DNA from: Clostridiaceae bacterium
GTDB taxonomy: Bacteria; Bacillota; Clostridia; Lachnospirales; Lachnospiraceae
Assembly: GCA_902362725.1 (NCBI GenBank)
Contig: CABIXM010000004.1
Span: 34,581-98,580 of the forward strand
DNA: 64,000 bases
Reading direction: 5' to 3'
Of this stretch, positions 33,097 through 43,730 are shown piece by piece (the stretch's first letter is position 1; every line of letters starts with the position of its first letter). Under the pieces are notes generated by a model. It searched no databases. It had not been told where the DNA came from and saw nothing but the letters and a program-made list of their open reading frames with translations. Both the position numbers and the translations under genes were made by a program.

Positions 33097-33885
33097 ATGA
33101 GTTTACAGGTAAAAAATCTGGATTATCAGATAGACGGAAAAAGCATTCTGGAACAAATCTGCCTGGAAGTGCAGGATGGCGAGTTTGTGGGCCTGGTTGG
33201 TCCAAATGGCTGCGGCAAATCTACGCTTCTCAAAAATATCTACCGGACCTACAAGCCGGGCCGGGGTACCGTTTTTCTGAATGAAAAGGATGTGCTGGAT
33301 TTTTCCTTCAAAAAAATGGCCGGGGAAATGGCAGTCATGGCCCAGGAAAATCATGTGGAGTTTGATTTTGAGGTGCGGGATATGGTCATGTTCGGCCGGT
33401 ACGCCAAGAAAAAATTCCTGCAGGGGGATTCGGCGGAGGACAAGAAGCTCTGTGAAAAATGCCTGAAGGAAGTGGGACTGTCCGGCTACGAGCACCGCTC
33501 CTACTTAAGCCTCTCCGGCGGCGAGAAGCAGCGTGTGCTGCTGGCCCGGGTGCTGATGCAGGAGAGTGCCTTTATTGTGCTGGATGAGCCCACGAACCAT
33601 CTGGATGTGAGCTATCAGTATCAGATTATGGATATTTTAAAGGGGCAGGACGTGACGGTATTTTCGTCCATTCATGACCTGAATCTGGCGGCCCTGTACT
33701 GCGATCGGATTATTTTCATGTATCAGGGGAAGATTGTGGATTACGGTACGCCGGAAGAGGTGCTCACAAAAGAAAATATCCGGGAGTACTTTGGCATCGA
33801 GGCGCAGATTACCACAAATACGGCCACGGGAAAACGGCAGATCTATTATCTGCCGGGCTGGATAAAAAGCGGAAAAAGGGCTTGA
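33097..33885 (+). CDS. Cobalamin/corrinoid ABC transporter ATP-binding protein (BtuD-like)
   Basis: A 262-residue ATPase with Walker A GPNGCGKST (residues 35-43), signature LSGGEKQR, Walker B FIVLDEP and the switch histidine in SSIHDLN. It is the energising subunit of the importer encoded by the two genes before it. GAGGAGG is upstream. The stop codon TGA lies inside the TTGACA -35 hexamer of the next promoter, so the operon and the tyrS transcription unit share those bases. Confidence 0.92.
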   Translation: MSLQVKNLDYQIDGKSILEQICLEVQDGEFVGLVGPNGCGKSTLLKNIYRTYKPGRGTVFLNEKDVLDFSFKKMAGEMAVMAQENHVEFDFEVRDMVMFGRYAKKKFLQGDSAEDKKLCEKCLKEVGLSGYEHRSYLSLSGGEKQRVLLARVLMQESAFIVLDEPTNHLDVSYQYQIMDILKGQDVTVFSSIHDLNLAALYCDRIIFMYQGKIVDYGTPEEVLTKENIREYFGIEAQITTNTATGKRQIYYLPGWIKSGKRA

Positions 33886-33911
33886 CAAAACCAGTTTCCC
33901 CTGCCTATAAT
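33882..33911 (+). promoter_or_regulatory. Promoter of the T-box-tyrS unit
   Basis: TTGACA, 18-base spacer, perfect TATAAT. The -35 overlaps the stop codon of the ATPase gene. Confidence 0.8.
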
Positions 33912-33914
33912 AAA

Positions 33915-34227
33915 CGCAGATTTACACATAAACCAAAAGGCTTTGACGGGAACAAGTAGAAGTCGGAGGGAGCGGACAGAAAGCAGCCGGGCGATGAGAG
34001 GCGCGCGTATCTCCTGATTTTGAATACATCCCCGAGCTTCGCACCGAACCCATTTCCGGAAGCAGTTTTCCGGGGCAGGAAGTAGGCTGTGACGGAATCC
34101 CGCACCCGTTAGCGTGCTAGAGTGTCGATAGCTGGCACTTGAAGAGGTAAGCAGCGCGAGCTGTTTATGAAAAAAGGTGGTAACACGAGCGTAGCCCTCG
34201 TCCTTTTACGGGACGGGGGTTTCTTTT
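33915..34227 (+). ncRNA. T-box leader of tyrS
   Basis: A leader of about 310 bases with T-box landmarks. A long stem I region contains TAC at 34025-34027 followed by A, fitting a tyrosine specifier codon. The T-box bulge is AAGGTGGTAACACG (34174-34187). An intrinsic terminator follows (34194-34227), whose 5' arm can be sequestered by the antiterminator. Uncharged tRNA-Tyr would stabilise the antiterminator and allow expression of tyrS. The T-box sequence departs slightly from the common GGTACCGCG. The specifier call is by eye. Confidence 0.85.
34194..34227 (+). terminator. T-box terminator
   Basis: CCCTCGTCC pairs with GGACGGGGG across TTTTACG, followed by TTTCTTTT. Confidence 0.75.
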
Positions 34228-34243
34228 GCACGTAAGCAATGAG

Positions 34244-34361
34244 CTGTGCGTTTGAGTCTACAGGAACATTTTTCATGCTTGCATGGGAAATGTGGATGGA
34301 GACTCGAACATAGGGCGAAGCCCGTGAGCCCTGGCTTTGAAAAAAGCCAGGGCCTGCACAG
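34244..34361 (+). repeat. Extra structured element between the T-box and tyrS
   Basis: Outer arms CTGTGC (34244-34249) and GCACAG (34356-34361) enclose two stems. One is TTTGAGTCT/AGACTCGAA (34251-34259, 34300-34308), with a nested ACATTT..CATGC hairpin. The other is GCCCTGGCTTT/AAAGCCAGGGC (34328-34338, 34343-34353). No T run follows. It resembles the other palindromic intergenic stretches in this window. Confidence 0.6.
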
Positions 34362-34394
34362 TGGAGTAACTTTAAGATTAGGAGGAAGAGAACA

Positions 34395-35627
34395 ATGGCA
34401 GAAAACATTTATGACGTACTCATGGAGCGCGGCTTCATCGAGCAGTGTACCCATCCGGAGGAGGTAAGAGAGCTCCTCGGCAAGGAAAAAGTAACCTTTT
34501 ACATCGGCTTTGACGCCACTGCAGACAGCCTGACCGCAGGACATTTCCTGACCATCATGGCTATGATGCATATGCAGCGGGCAGGACATCGTCCCATCGC
34601 CCTTTTAGGCGGCGGAACTACCATGGTGGGAGACCCCTCCGGTAAGTCCGATATGCGTAAGATTATGACAAAGGAAACCATCCAGCACAATGCAGAATGT
34701 TTCAAGAATCAGCTGTCCCGTTTCATCAACTTTGACAACGACAACGCGATTCTGGCCAATAACGCGGACTGGCTGCTGGATCTGAATTATGTGGATTTCC
34801 TGCGCGAGGTAGGAGCTCATTTCTCTGTAAACCGGATGCTGAACGCGGAGTGCTACAAGCAGAGAATGGAAAAGGGACTGACCTTCTTTGAGTTTAACTA
34901 CATGATCATGCAGTCCTACGATTTCCTGAAGCTGAACCAGATGTACGGCTGCCAGATGGAGCTGGGCGGCAATGACCAGTGGTCCAATATCATCGGCGGC
35001 GTAGAGCTGATCCGCAGAAAAGAGAATAAGCCGGCATACGGTCTGACCTTCAAGCTTCTGACCACCAGCGAGGGCATCAAGATGGGCAAGACCATGAAGG
35101 GCGCCGTGTGGCTTGATCCGGAGAAAACCTCTCCCTACGAGTTTTACCAGTACTGGAGAAACATCGAAGATGTGAAGGTAGAGGAGTGTCTGGGACTTCT
35201 GACCTTCCTGCCCATGGACGAGGTTCGTCGCCTGGGAACTCTGGAGGGCGCGGAAATCAATCACGCAAAAGAGGTTCTGGCATACGAGATCACTAAGATT
35301 GTACACGGCGAGGAAGAAGCTAAGAAGGCGCAGGAGGCTGCAAGAGCCCTGTTCGCCAACGGCGGCAAGACCGACGATATGCCCACCACAACCTATGCGA
35401 AGGCCGACCTGGACGAGGGCAAGGATATCCTGACTCTTCTGGTGGAGACAAAGCTGGCTCCCACCCGTTCCGAGGCGAGACGTCTGGTACAGCAGGGCGG
35501 CGTGACGGTCAATGATGTAAAGGTAACAGATGTGTACCAGAAATTTACCACCAATGATATGGACGCCGACGGAGCGCTGGTGCTTCGCAAGGGCAAGAAG
35601 GCATACCACAAGGTAAAGGCTGATTAA
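34395..35627 (+). CDS. tyrS: Tyrosine--tRNA ligase
   Basis: A 410-residue class I synthetase. The HIGH-like region is [14 protein letters not shown] and the KMSKS-like loop is [10 protein letters not shown]. Tyrosine-binding motifs are in [13 protein letters not shown] and the GGNDQWSN segment. A C-terminal S4-type RNA-binding domain (about 345-410) includes [16 protein letters not shown]. It charges tRNA-Tyr. AGGAGGAAG precedes the start. Expression is controlled by the upstream tyrosine T-box. A small gene starts two bases after its stop. Confidence 0.96.
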   Translation: MAENIYDVLMERGFIEQCTHPEEVRELLGKEKVTFYIGFDATADSLTAGHFLTIMAMMHMQRAGHRPIALLGGGTTMVGDPSGKSDMRKIMTKETIQHNAECFKNQLSRFINFDNDNAILANNADWLLDLNYVDFLREVGAHFSVNRMLNAECYKQRMEKGLTFFEFNYMIMQSYDFLKLNQMYGCQMELGGNDQWSNIIGGVELIRRKENKPAYGLTFKLLTTSEGIKMGKTMKGAVWLDPEKTSPYEFYQYWRNIEDVKVEECLGLLTFLPMDEVRRLGTLEGAEINHAKEVLAYEITKIVHGEEEAKKAQEAARALFANGGKTDDMPTTTYAKADLDEGKDILTLLVETKLAPTRSEARRLVQQGGVTVNDVKVTDVYQKFTTNDMDADGALVLRKGKKAYHKVKAD

Positions 35628-35628
35628 T

Positions 35629-35877
35629 ATGGAAGAAAGACAGTATCTTTCCCGCGTCCGCGCCTTTCTGGAGGAAAAGGGCTGGGAATATGAATATACG
35701 GAGGAGGACGGGCTTGGCAGCATTGACTTCTCCTACCGCGGCGTTCCCTATCACATTTGGGAGTTTGAGGAAAACAGAGAGCGCGGCGCAGAGACCAACC
35801 TCTACCACGGCGGCCGCCAGGAGGAGGTTCTGGGGGATTATGAGGCAGAGCTGATTCGGGAAATGAAGCAGTGGTAA
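35629..35877 (+). CDS. Small conserved-looking protein coupled to tyrS
   Basis: An 82-residue acidic soluble protein that I do not recognise. It is rich in Glu and aromatic residues (EEKGWEYEYTEEDGLGSIDFSYRGVPYHIWEFEE). Its helix-then-strands pattern suggests a compact alpha/beta fold. There is no signal peptide or cysteine pair. The ATG lies one base after the tyrS stop codon and codon use matches the neighbours, so it is very likely real and co-translated under the same tyrosine T-box control. The alaS promoter begins at the last base of its stop codon. Confidence 0.65.
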   Translation: MEERQYLSRVRAFLEEKGWEYEYTEEDGLGSIDFSYRGVPYHIWEFEENRERGAETNLYHGGRQEEVLGDYEAELIREMKQW

Positions 35878-35906
35878 TTGACAAACCCTATTCCAGAATT
35901 TATAAT
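35878..35906 (+). promoter_or_regulatory. Promoter of alaS
   Basis: TTGACA, 17-base spacer, perfect TATAAT; textbook quality. No T-box is seen in the 55-base leader. Confidence 0.85.
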
Positions 35907-35966
35907 AAAAAAGATTTTAGAATAGAGAGAGCCTGTGTAACGAGATATGGGCTTAGGAGGGAACAA

Positions 35967-38606
<2,640 letters not shown>

Positions 38607-38628
38607 AAACTACACAGATGTATATCAG

Positions 38629-38669
38629 AGAACCGGCAGGGGCGAAAGCAAACTGCCGGTTCTTTTTTT
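38629..38669 (+). terminator. Intrinsic terminator of alaS
   Basis: AGAACCGGCAG pairs with CTGCCGGTTCT across 13 bases, followed by TTTTTT. Confidence 0.9.
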
Positions 38670-38710
38670 GGCCTGCCCCTACATATATTGTCCTAAAGAG
38701 GTGAGAGGAC

Positions 38711-39679
38711 ATGCACAACCAAATCGAAGAACTCGAAAAAATCCTGGCCTTGCCAGTAAGAGAAACCATAAAAAAGGCACATCTACAGCTCGAAGCCCTC
38801 CAGGAAATCCGCCTGGGTATCGCCCGCCCCCTGACCCTCTGGTACCGGGGCCGCGAACTCTTCCTGACCGAAGAAGGCCGCGAAACCCTGGAAAGCCATC
38901 GAGCGAAAAAAATAACCGAACAGGAAGTCCGCGAAACTCTGGAATTCGCCGGCAAATACTCCCTGTACGCCTACGAAGACGAACTCCGCCAGGGGTATCT
39001 GACCCTGCCCGGCGGTCACCGCCTGGGCATCGCCGGAAAAGTAATCCTGGAAAACGGCACAGTCAAAACCATCCGCTACGTCACCAGCCTGAACCTCCGC
39101 GTCACTCACGAAATCAAAGGCTGCGCCGACAGGATCCTCCCCTGGCTCTATGGCCCGGAGGGACTGTATCATACCTTACTGATTTCCCCGCCCCGCTGCG
39201 GCAAAACCACCCTGCTCCGGGACCTGATCCGCCAGATATCAGATGGCGGAATCGGATACCGGGGCATGCGCGCAGGCGTGGTGGACGAACGCAGCGAGCT
39301 TGGCGGCTGTAGCTTGGGCGTCCATGGCTGCGACCTGGGAAAGCGCACCGATATCCTGGACGGCTGTCCCAAGGCAGAGGGTATGATGATGCTGGTGCGC
39401 TCCATGTCCCCGGAAGTCATCGCTGTGGACGAGATAGGCTGCAGGGCCGACATGGAAGCCATGGAAAATGCCATTTACTGCGGCTGCCGTATTCTGGCCA
39501 CGGTTCACGGAAGCAGCCTCAGCGATATTCAGCAAAAACCATTATTTTCCAATCTGATGCAGAAGGAAATCTTCGACCGCTACATCATTCTGGATGCCAG
39601 ACGGGGCCCCGGAACCGTGCGGGAAATCCGTGACAGAAAGGGGAAGATACTGTGCTCAAACTGGCAGGAGCCTGTCTGA
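38711..39679 (+). CDS. spoIIIAA: Stage III sporulation protein AA
   Basis: A 322-residue cytoplasmic ATPase of the secretion/pilus type, first gene of the spoIIIA operon. Walker A is SPPRCGKTTLL, followed by VVDERSELGG and the Walker B-like VIAVDEIG. In the mother cell it powers the SpoIIIA-SpoIIQ channel that links mother cell and forespore after engulfment. AAGAGGTGAG precedes the ATG. CATATATT at 38682-38689 resembles a sigma-E -10, but a matching -35 is not clear. The first 450 bases use GAA for nearly every glutamate and are C-rich, unlike the rest of the operon. It overlaps spoIIIAB by 28 bases. Confidence 0.93.
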   Translation: MHNQIEELEKILALPVRETIKKAHLQLEALQEIRLGIARPLTLWYRGRELFLTEEGRETLESHRAKKITEQEVRETLEFAGKYSLYAYEDELRQGYLTLPGGHRLGIAGKVILENGTVKTIRYVTSLNLRVTHEIKGCADRILPWLYGPEGLYHTLLISPPRCGKTTLLRDLIRQISDGGIGYRGMRAGVVDERSELGGCSLGVHGCDLGKRTDILDGCPKAEGMMMLVRSMSPEVIAVDEIGCRADMEAMENAIYCGCRILATVHGSSLSDIQQKPLFSNLMQKEIFDRYIILDARRGPGTVREIRDRKGKILCSNWQEPV

Positions 39680-40170
39680 TCCTGTGCTCCGCGGCAGGTA
39701 TCGGCGCAAGCTACAGCGGCGATTTGAAACGGCGGGTCCGGGAGCTGCGCGTTATAAAGCAAATGATGTATATGCTGCAGGGAGAGATTCGCTACGCCCA
39801 TCTGCCCTTGCCGGAGGCCTTTACCCACGTATCCGTGCGTCTGCCCGCGCCCTTCGGTCTCTTCCTGTCCGGGATCGCCGACGAGCTTAAAAAAGCAGAT
39901 GGCCGGACCTTAAGCGAGATCTGGAAGGCAGAAGAGCAGAAGTATATCAAAAAGCTGCATCTGACGCGGACAGACCTGGAGCAGCTGGAGACTTTGGGCG
40001 AGGTGCTGGGCTATCTGGACACGGAAATGCAGCTGGCGGCCATCCGCCTCTATCTGGAGCAGCTGGAGCAGAGCCTTGCGGAGGCACAGGAGCAGATGGG
40101 CAGCCGCCAACGGCTGTACCAGAGCCTTGGGATCGCGGGCGGCGTCTTTCTGGTCATCCTGTTACTTTGA
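39652..40170 (+). CDS. spoIIIAB: Stage III sporulation protein AB
   Basis: A 172-residue protein with a membrane helix at each end (about 1-20 and 155-172) and a helical cytoplasmic middle related to GspF-type secretion components. It is thought to work with the SpoIIIAA ATPase at the base of the channel. The start is GTG at 39652 (MLKLAGACLILCSAAGIGASY), inside the end of spoIIIAA, preceded by AAAGGGGAAGA. The overlap implies coupled translation. Confidence 0.9.
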   Translation: MLKLAGACLILCSAAGIGASYSGDLKRRVRELRVIKQMMYMLQGEIRYAHLPLPEAFTHVSVRLPAPFGLFLSGIADELKKADGRTLSEIWKAEEQKYIKKLHLTRTDLEQLETLGEVLGYLDTEMQLAAIRLYLEQLEQSLAEAQEQMGSRQRLYQSLGIAGGVFLVILLL

Positions 40171-40187
40171 CGGAGAACGGAGGAACT

Positions 40188-40382
40188 ATGAGTGTAAACC
40201 TCATCTTTAAAATCGCGGCAGTGGGGATTCTGGTATCCGTCATCTGCCAGGTGTTGAAGCACAGTGGCCGGGAGGAGCAGGCCTTTCTCACCAGCCTGGC
40301 GGGCCTGGTGCTGGTACTGTTCTGGATTTTGCCCTACATCTTTGAACTGTTTGACACCATGAAACAGCTATTTGCGCTTTAG
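40188..40382 (+). CDS. spoIIIAC: Stage III sporulation protein AC
   Basis: A 64-residue protein with two membrane helices (about 5-22 and 35-55), the usual size for SpoIIIAC. GGAGGAA sits directly before the ATG at 40188, which begins MSVNLIFKIAAVG as in the family; the in-frame ATG at 40167 belongs to the end of spoIIIAB. It is a membrane component of the SpoIIIA complex. Confidence 0.9.
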   Translation: MSVNLIFKIAAVGILVSVICQVLKHSGREEQAFLTSLAGLVLVLFWILPYIFELFDTMKQLFAL

Positions 40383-40406
40383 ATTTCAGTGAGAGGGGGA
40401 AATGGG

Positions 40407-40790
40407 ATGATTCAGGCAGTGATGATTGGAATCACCGGAGTCTTTCTGGCTTTATTTTTAAAGCAGACCAAACCGGAATACGCGGTCTGCATCAGTGTCG
40501 GCACGGGGCTTCTGCTGCTTTTGCTGGCGGCAGGCCGCCTGAGCCTGGTGGTAGAAAATATCCGTCTGATCCAGGATGCCATTTCCGTCCAGAGTGCCTA
40601 CATCCAGGTGCTGCTGAAAATCATTGGCATCACCTACATCTCGGAATTCGCTGCCGACATCTGCCGGGACGCGGGCTGCTCTGCGGTGGCCGGACAGATA
40701 GGCGTCTTCGCCAAACTGTCGATTCTGGCGGTCAGCATGCCCATCGTGAGCGCACTGCTTCAGACCGTGCAGAACTTTCTGGGAGGGTGA
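40407..40790 (+). CDS. spoIIIAD: Stage III sporulation protein AD
   Basis: A 127-residue membrane protein with four hydrophobic segments and the family's NIRLIQDAISVQSAYIQVLLKIIGITYISEFAADICRDAG-like middle region. GAGGGGGAAA precedes the ATG at 40407; an in-frame GTG at 40389 is less well placed. It is related in layout to SpoIIIAC and is a membrane component of the same complex. Its stop overlaps the ribosome binding site of spoIIIAE. Confidence 0.9.
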   Translation: MIQAVMIGITGVFLALFLKQTKPEYAVCISVGTGLLLLLLAAGRLSLVVENIRLIQDAISVQSAYIQVLLKIIGITYISEFAADICRDAGCSAVAGQIGVFAKLSILAVSMPIVSALLQTVQNFLGG

Positions 40791-40792
40791 CC

Positions 40793-41839
40793 ATGGACGC
40801 GTTTGCAGTGGAACAGCTGGATTTCTCCGAGCTTCAGGCCGCCATGGATGAGATCCTGAATCAGAGCTTTTCCTTTCAGGACACCGTGCTGGCCTTGCTG
40901 TCCGGGGAGCAGCCCTTTACGATGGAGAGCTTTCTAAGGATGGCCCTTAGTGAGGCGGGCAGGAGCTTCGCCCAGGAAAAACAGATTTTTATCTCAATAC
41001 TGGTGCTGGGCATTGCGGCGGCGTTGCTTACAAATTTCACCAATCTGTTTAAAAATGACCAGATAGGAGAAATCAGCTTTGAAATGACCTATCTGTTACT
41101 GTTTTTGCTGCTGCTTCAGATTTTTACCGGGGCGGCGGAGCTGGCCGGACAGGTGCTGTCTTCGGTTCAGAGCTTCATGAAAGCTTTGCTTCCGGCCTGG
41201 TGTCTGGCTGTGACCCTGTCGGCGGGCAGCACGACGGCGCTGGTATTCTATCAGTTTATGCTCGGCCTTATTTACCTGTTGGATACGCTCATCGGGGAGG
41301 TGCTGCTGCCTGTGCTGAACCTGTACATGATGCTGGTGTTCGTCAATCATCTGACGAAGGAGGAGTACCTGTCCCAGATGACCGAGCTTACGGGAAAAGG
41401 CGTGGGCTGGCTTCTGAAAACCCTGCTGGCGGCGGTGGTGGGTTTTAACGCGATTCAGGGCATGATTACTCCTGCCCTGGATGCGCTGAAGAACACGGCC
41501 TTCACCCGGGCGCTCCGAGTACTGCCAGGCATCGGAAATGTGGCAGGCGGAGTCACCGATCTGCTGCTGGGCTCCGCTGTCCTTTTGAAAAACGGTGTGG
41601 GCGCGGCTGCTGTGCTGGTTCTGGCTCTGATTTGTCTGGGCCCCCTGGTGAAGCTGGGCGTCCTGTTCCTGCTCTTAAAGGGAACTGCAGCCCTGATTCA
41701 GCCGGTCTGCGACAAGCGCTTCGTAGGCTGCGTGGCCGGGGCAGGCGAGGGCGTAAGGCTCTTATTTCAGGCAGTTTTTACGGTGACGGTGCTCTTTGTG
41801 CTGACTATTGTGGTGGTAACTGTATCGGTGCGGCTGTAG
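40793..41839 (+). CDS. spoIIIAE: Stage III sporulation protein AE
   Basis: A 348-residue polytopic membrane protein with eight or so helices after an N-terminal extracytoplasmic stretch of about 60 residues. The AITPALDALKNTAFTRALRVLPGIGN-like loop in the middle is characteristic of SpoIIIAE. It is thought to form part of the channel membrane base. GGGAGG precedes ATG 40793; GTG at 40787 is in frame but too close to the ribosome binding site. Confidence 0.92.
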   Translation: MDAFAVEQLDFSELQAAMDEILNQSFSFQDTVLALLSGEQPFTMESFLRMALSEAGRSFAQEKQIFISILVLGIAAALLTNFTNLFKNDQIGEISFEMTYLLLFLLLLQIFTGAAELAGQVLSSVQSFMKALLPAWCLAVTLSAGSTTALVFYQFMLGLIYLLDTLIGEVLLPVLNLYMMLVFVNHLTKEEYLSQMTELTGKGVGWLLKTLLAAVVGFNAIQGMITPALDALKNTAFTRALRVLPGIGNVAGGVTDLLLGSAVLLKNGVGAAAVLVLALICLGPLVKLGVLFLLLKGTAALIQPVCDKRFVGCVAGAGEGVRLLFQAVFTVTVLFVLTIVVVTVSVRL

Positions 41840-41859
41840 GGAGGCATGGAGAAGCAGTT

Positions 41860-42246
41860 ATGAAGGCATTTTTATATGGCTGGATCCGCGATATCGCGTT
41901 TTACACGATTCTGATGACGGTGGTGCTCCATCTGCTGCCGGAGGAGAGCCAGAAAAAATATGTCCGTTTTTTTATGGGAATTGTGCTGATGCTGGTGGTG
42001 CTTTCGCCCCTTTTGTCGGCGGCGGGTCTGTCCGATACCCTGGACGGGATTTACGCGGAGCAGACCTGCGACGCGGAGCTTCAGGACTTTGTGCGGCGGC
42101 AGGAGGAGCTGGAACAGGCCTACGAGCGGGAGATCGAACAGAGGGAACAGGAGCTGACCGGAGACGGTATGGAAAATCCCGCAGACGGAGAGGAGGAGCC
42201 GGATGGAATCCCAGACATCAAAGTGGAAATCGGACTGGATGAGTAA
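41860..42246 (+). CDS. spoIIIAF: Stage III sporulation protein AF
   Basis: A 128-residue protein with two N-terminal membrane helices (about 8-25 and 35-52), followed by a coiled, glutamate-rich extracytoplasmic domain (RRQEELEQAYEREIEQREQ) resembling ring-building motifs of secretion systems. The ATG at 41860 is preceded by GGAG at about nine bases. Its last 44 bases overlap spoIIIAG. It is a channel component. Confidence 0.9.
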   Translation: MKAFLYGWIRDIAFYTILMTVVLHLLPEESQKKYVRFFMGIVLMLVVLSPLLSAAGLSDTLDGIYAEQTCDAELQDFVRRQEELEQAYEREIEQREQELTGDGMENPADGEEEPDGIPDIKVEIGLDE

Positions 42247-42817
42247 GCTTAAGAAACCAAAAAAGGAACAGCTGGTGGTGCTCCTGCTCTTTGGCGTGCT
42301 GTTGGTGGTGATTGCGATCCCGACTACGCCGGGAAAGACGACAGCGGGCGGGGAGAGTGAAACCATTTCCGGGGTGGAGGCGGCAACAGACGATATAGAA
42401 GCGGCCGGGCTGAGCTACGAAGAGCAGTTAGAAAAGCGTCTGTCCGCCATTCTAAGCCGGGTGGCGGGCGCAGGCCGGGTGGAGGTCATGGTGACCCTGG
42501 AATCCCGGGGGGAGCGGATCGTGGAAAAGGATACGCCGGAGAGCCGCAAAAACGTGGAGGAGACGGACGCAAACGGCGGCAGCCGCACCACTGACGAGCA
42601 GGATTGGGGCGAGGAGACGGTCTATTATGAGGACGGAAACGGCGGCAAAAGCCCCTATGTAGTTAAGGAGCTGGAGCCGAATATCGAGGGCATTTTGGTA
42701 CTGGCCGAGGGCGGCGGCAGCGCCGTGGTGAAGCAGGAGCTTCTGGAGGCCGTGCAGGCATTATTTCCCATCGCGGCGCATAAAGTAAAAATAATGAAGT
42801 TGGAGGGTGCAAAGTGA
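42203..42817 (+). CDS. spoIIIAG: Stage III sporulation protein AG
   Basis: A 204-residue protein with one membrane helix (about 22-40) and a large domain facing the intermembrane space. It contains the YEEQLEKRLSAILSRVAGAGRVEVMVTLES ring-building motif found in SpoIIIAG and related to flagellar FliF. It oligomerises into a large ring between the two membranes. AGGAGGAG precedes the ATG inside spoIIIAF. It overlaps the start of spoIIIAH by four bases. Confidence 0.93.
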   Translation: MESQTSKWKSDWMSKLKKPKKEQLVVLLLFGVLLVVIAIPTTPGKTTAGGESETISGVEAATDDIEAAGLSYEEQLEKRLSAILSRVAGAGRVEVMVTLESRGERIVEKDTPESRKNVEETDANGGSRTTDEQDWGEETVYYEDGNGGKSPYVVKELEPNIEGILVLAEGGGSAVVKQELLEAVQALFPIAAHKVKIMKLEGAK

Positions 42818-43485
42818 AAAACATATTTAAAAAGAACCAGATGATCATCACCGCACTGGCTATCATGATCGCAGTGGCCGGATACTTGAACTATTCCGGC
42901 AGCAAGCTGGACAGCGCGAAGGTGCAGACCGGAGGCGACGCGGCCACGGAGGAGGCCTCCGCCGCAGAGGATATCTCCGCGGAGGATCTCTACGCCCAGA
43001 CTGGCCTGGAGGAGCTGCAGTTCGAGGACGGCGATATTGCAAGCCTTGACTCTGATGGGGAAGAGACGGCGGAAGTGGAGGATGGGGAAGAACCCGGCGA
43101 GGCCGTGCTGGCCAGTTCTTCCGCAGGTACCGGTTTTGCGGCGGAGGCAAAGCTCACAAGAGAGCAGCTCCGCTCCAGAAATAAAGAGACCCTTCTGGAG
43201 GTCATCAACAACACCAATATCTCCGAGACCCAGAAGCAGGAGGCGGTGGACAGCATGGTAGAGCTGACGGACATCGCCGAGAAGGAAGCGGCGGCAGAAA
43301 TTCTGCTGGCGGCCAAGGGCTTTGAAGACGTGGTGGTCAGTATCACCGACGGCCAGGCCGATGTGGTGGTCAATATGGAAAATGTGGACGATGCGGGACG
43401 GGCCCAGATCGAGGACATCGTGAAGCGGAAAACCGGGATCTCCGGAGAAAATATCGTGATTACACCGGCGGCGCAGACCGAGTAA
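42814..43485 (+). CDS. spoIIIAH: Stage III sporulation protein AH
   Basis: A 223-residue protein with an N-terminal membrane helix (about 8-27) and an acidic low-complexity linker (about 40-105). The C-terminal YscJ/FliF-like domain (ISETQKQEAVDSMVELTDIAEKE onward) binds SpoIIQ across the intermembrane space. The start is GTG at 42814, after GGAGGGTGC and overlapping the spoIIIAG stop. It ends the operon; no classic terminator directly follows, but hairpins lie in the next intergenic stretch. Confidence 0.93.
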   Translation: MKNIFKKNQMIITALAIMIAVAGYLNYSGSKLDSAKVQTGGDAATEEASAAEDISAEDLYAQTGLEELQFEDGDIASLDSDGEETAEVEDGEEPGEAVLASSSAGTGFAAEAKLTREQLRSRNKETLLEVINNTNISETQKQEAVDSMVELTDIAEKEAAAEILLAAKGFEDVVVSITDGQADVVVNMENVDDAGRAQIEDIVKRKTGISGENIVITPAAQTE

Positions 43486-43489
43486 GCGG

Positions 43490-43518
43490 TTGACGAATGA
43501 ATGATTTTTCTGTATGAT
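43490..43518 (+). promoter_or_regulatory. Promoter of aroC
   Basis: TTGACG, 17-base spacer, TATGAT; a leader of about 205 structured bases follows. Confidence 0.65.
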
Positions 43519-43533
43519 AGAAAAGACTATCGG

Positions 43534-43707
43534 AACTTGGGAAACTCGAAAAACGAGTTTCCCAAGTTTTCGCGGCAGTTGCCAAGTTTTCGCGCAAGCA
43601 TGGACTCTGGCTCGTTGACCGTGAAATTCATCGCGTTGCGGCGGAGAGGTAGTGGGCCGTTTTTAAGCGGCCCGCCGCAGGCGGAGAATCCTGCAAAGCA
43701 GGATTCT
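43534..43707 (+). repeat. Structured leader of aroC with three palindromes
   Basis: AACTTGGGAAACTCG (43534-43548) pairs perfectly with CGAGTTTCCCAAGTT (43554-43568). CCAAGTTTTCGCG occurs twice (43562-43574 and 43582-43594). GGGCCG/CGGCCC forms a second hairpin near 43652-43674. AGAATCCTGC (43685-43694) pairs with GCAGGATTCT (43698-43707), just before the ribosome binding site. The first stem followed by TTTT may end spoIIIA or attenuate aroC. Confidence 0.6.
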
Positions 43708-43730
43708 TTCATAAGAAAAGAGGAGAATAC

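Noticed and set aside
38668..39312. 214-codon overlapping frame at the start of spoIIIAA
   Set aside because: Its product is a Pro/Arg-rich low-complexity string produced by the C-rich codon use of spoIIIAA; no conserved feature.
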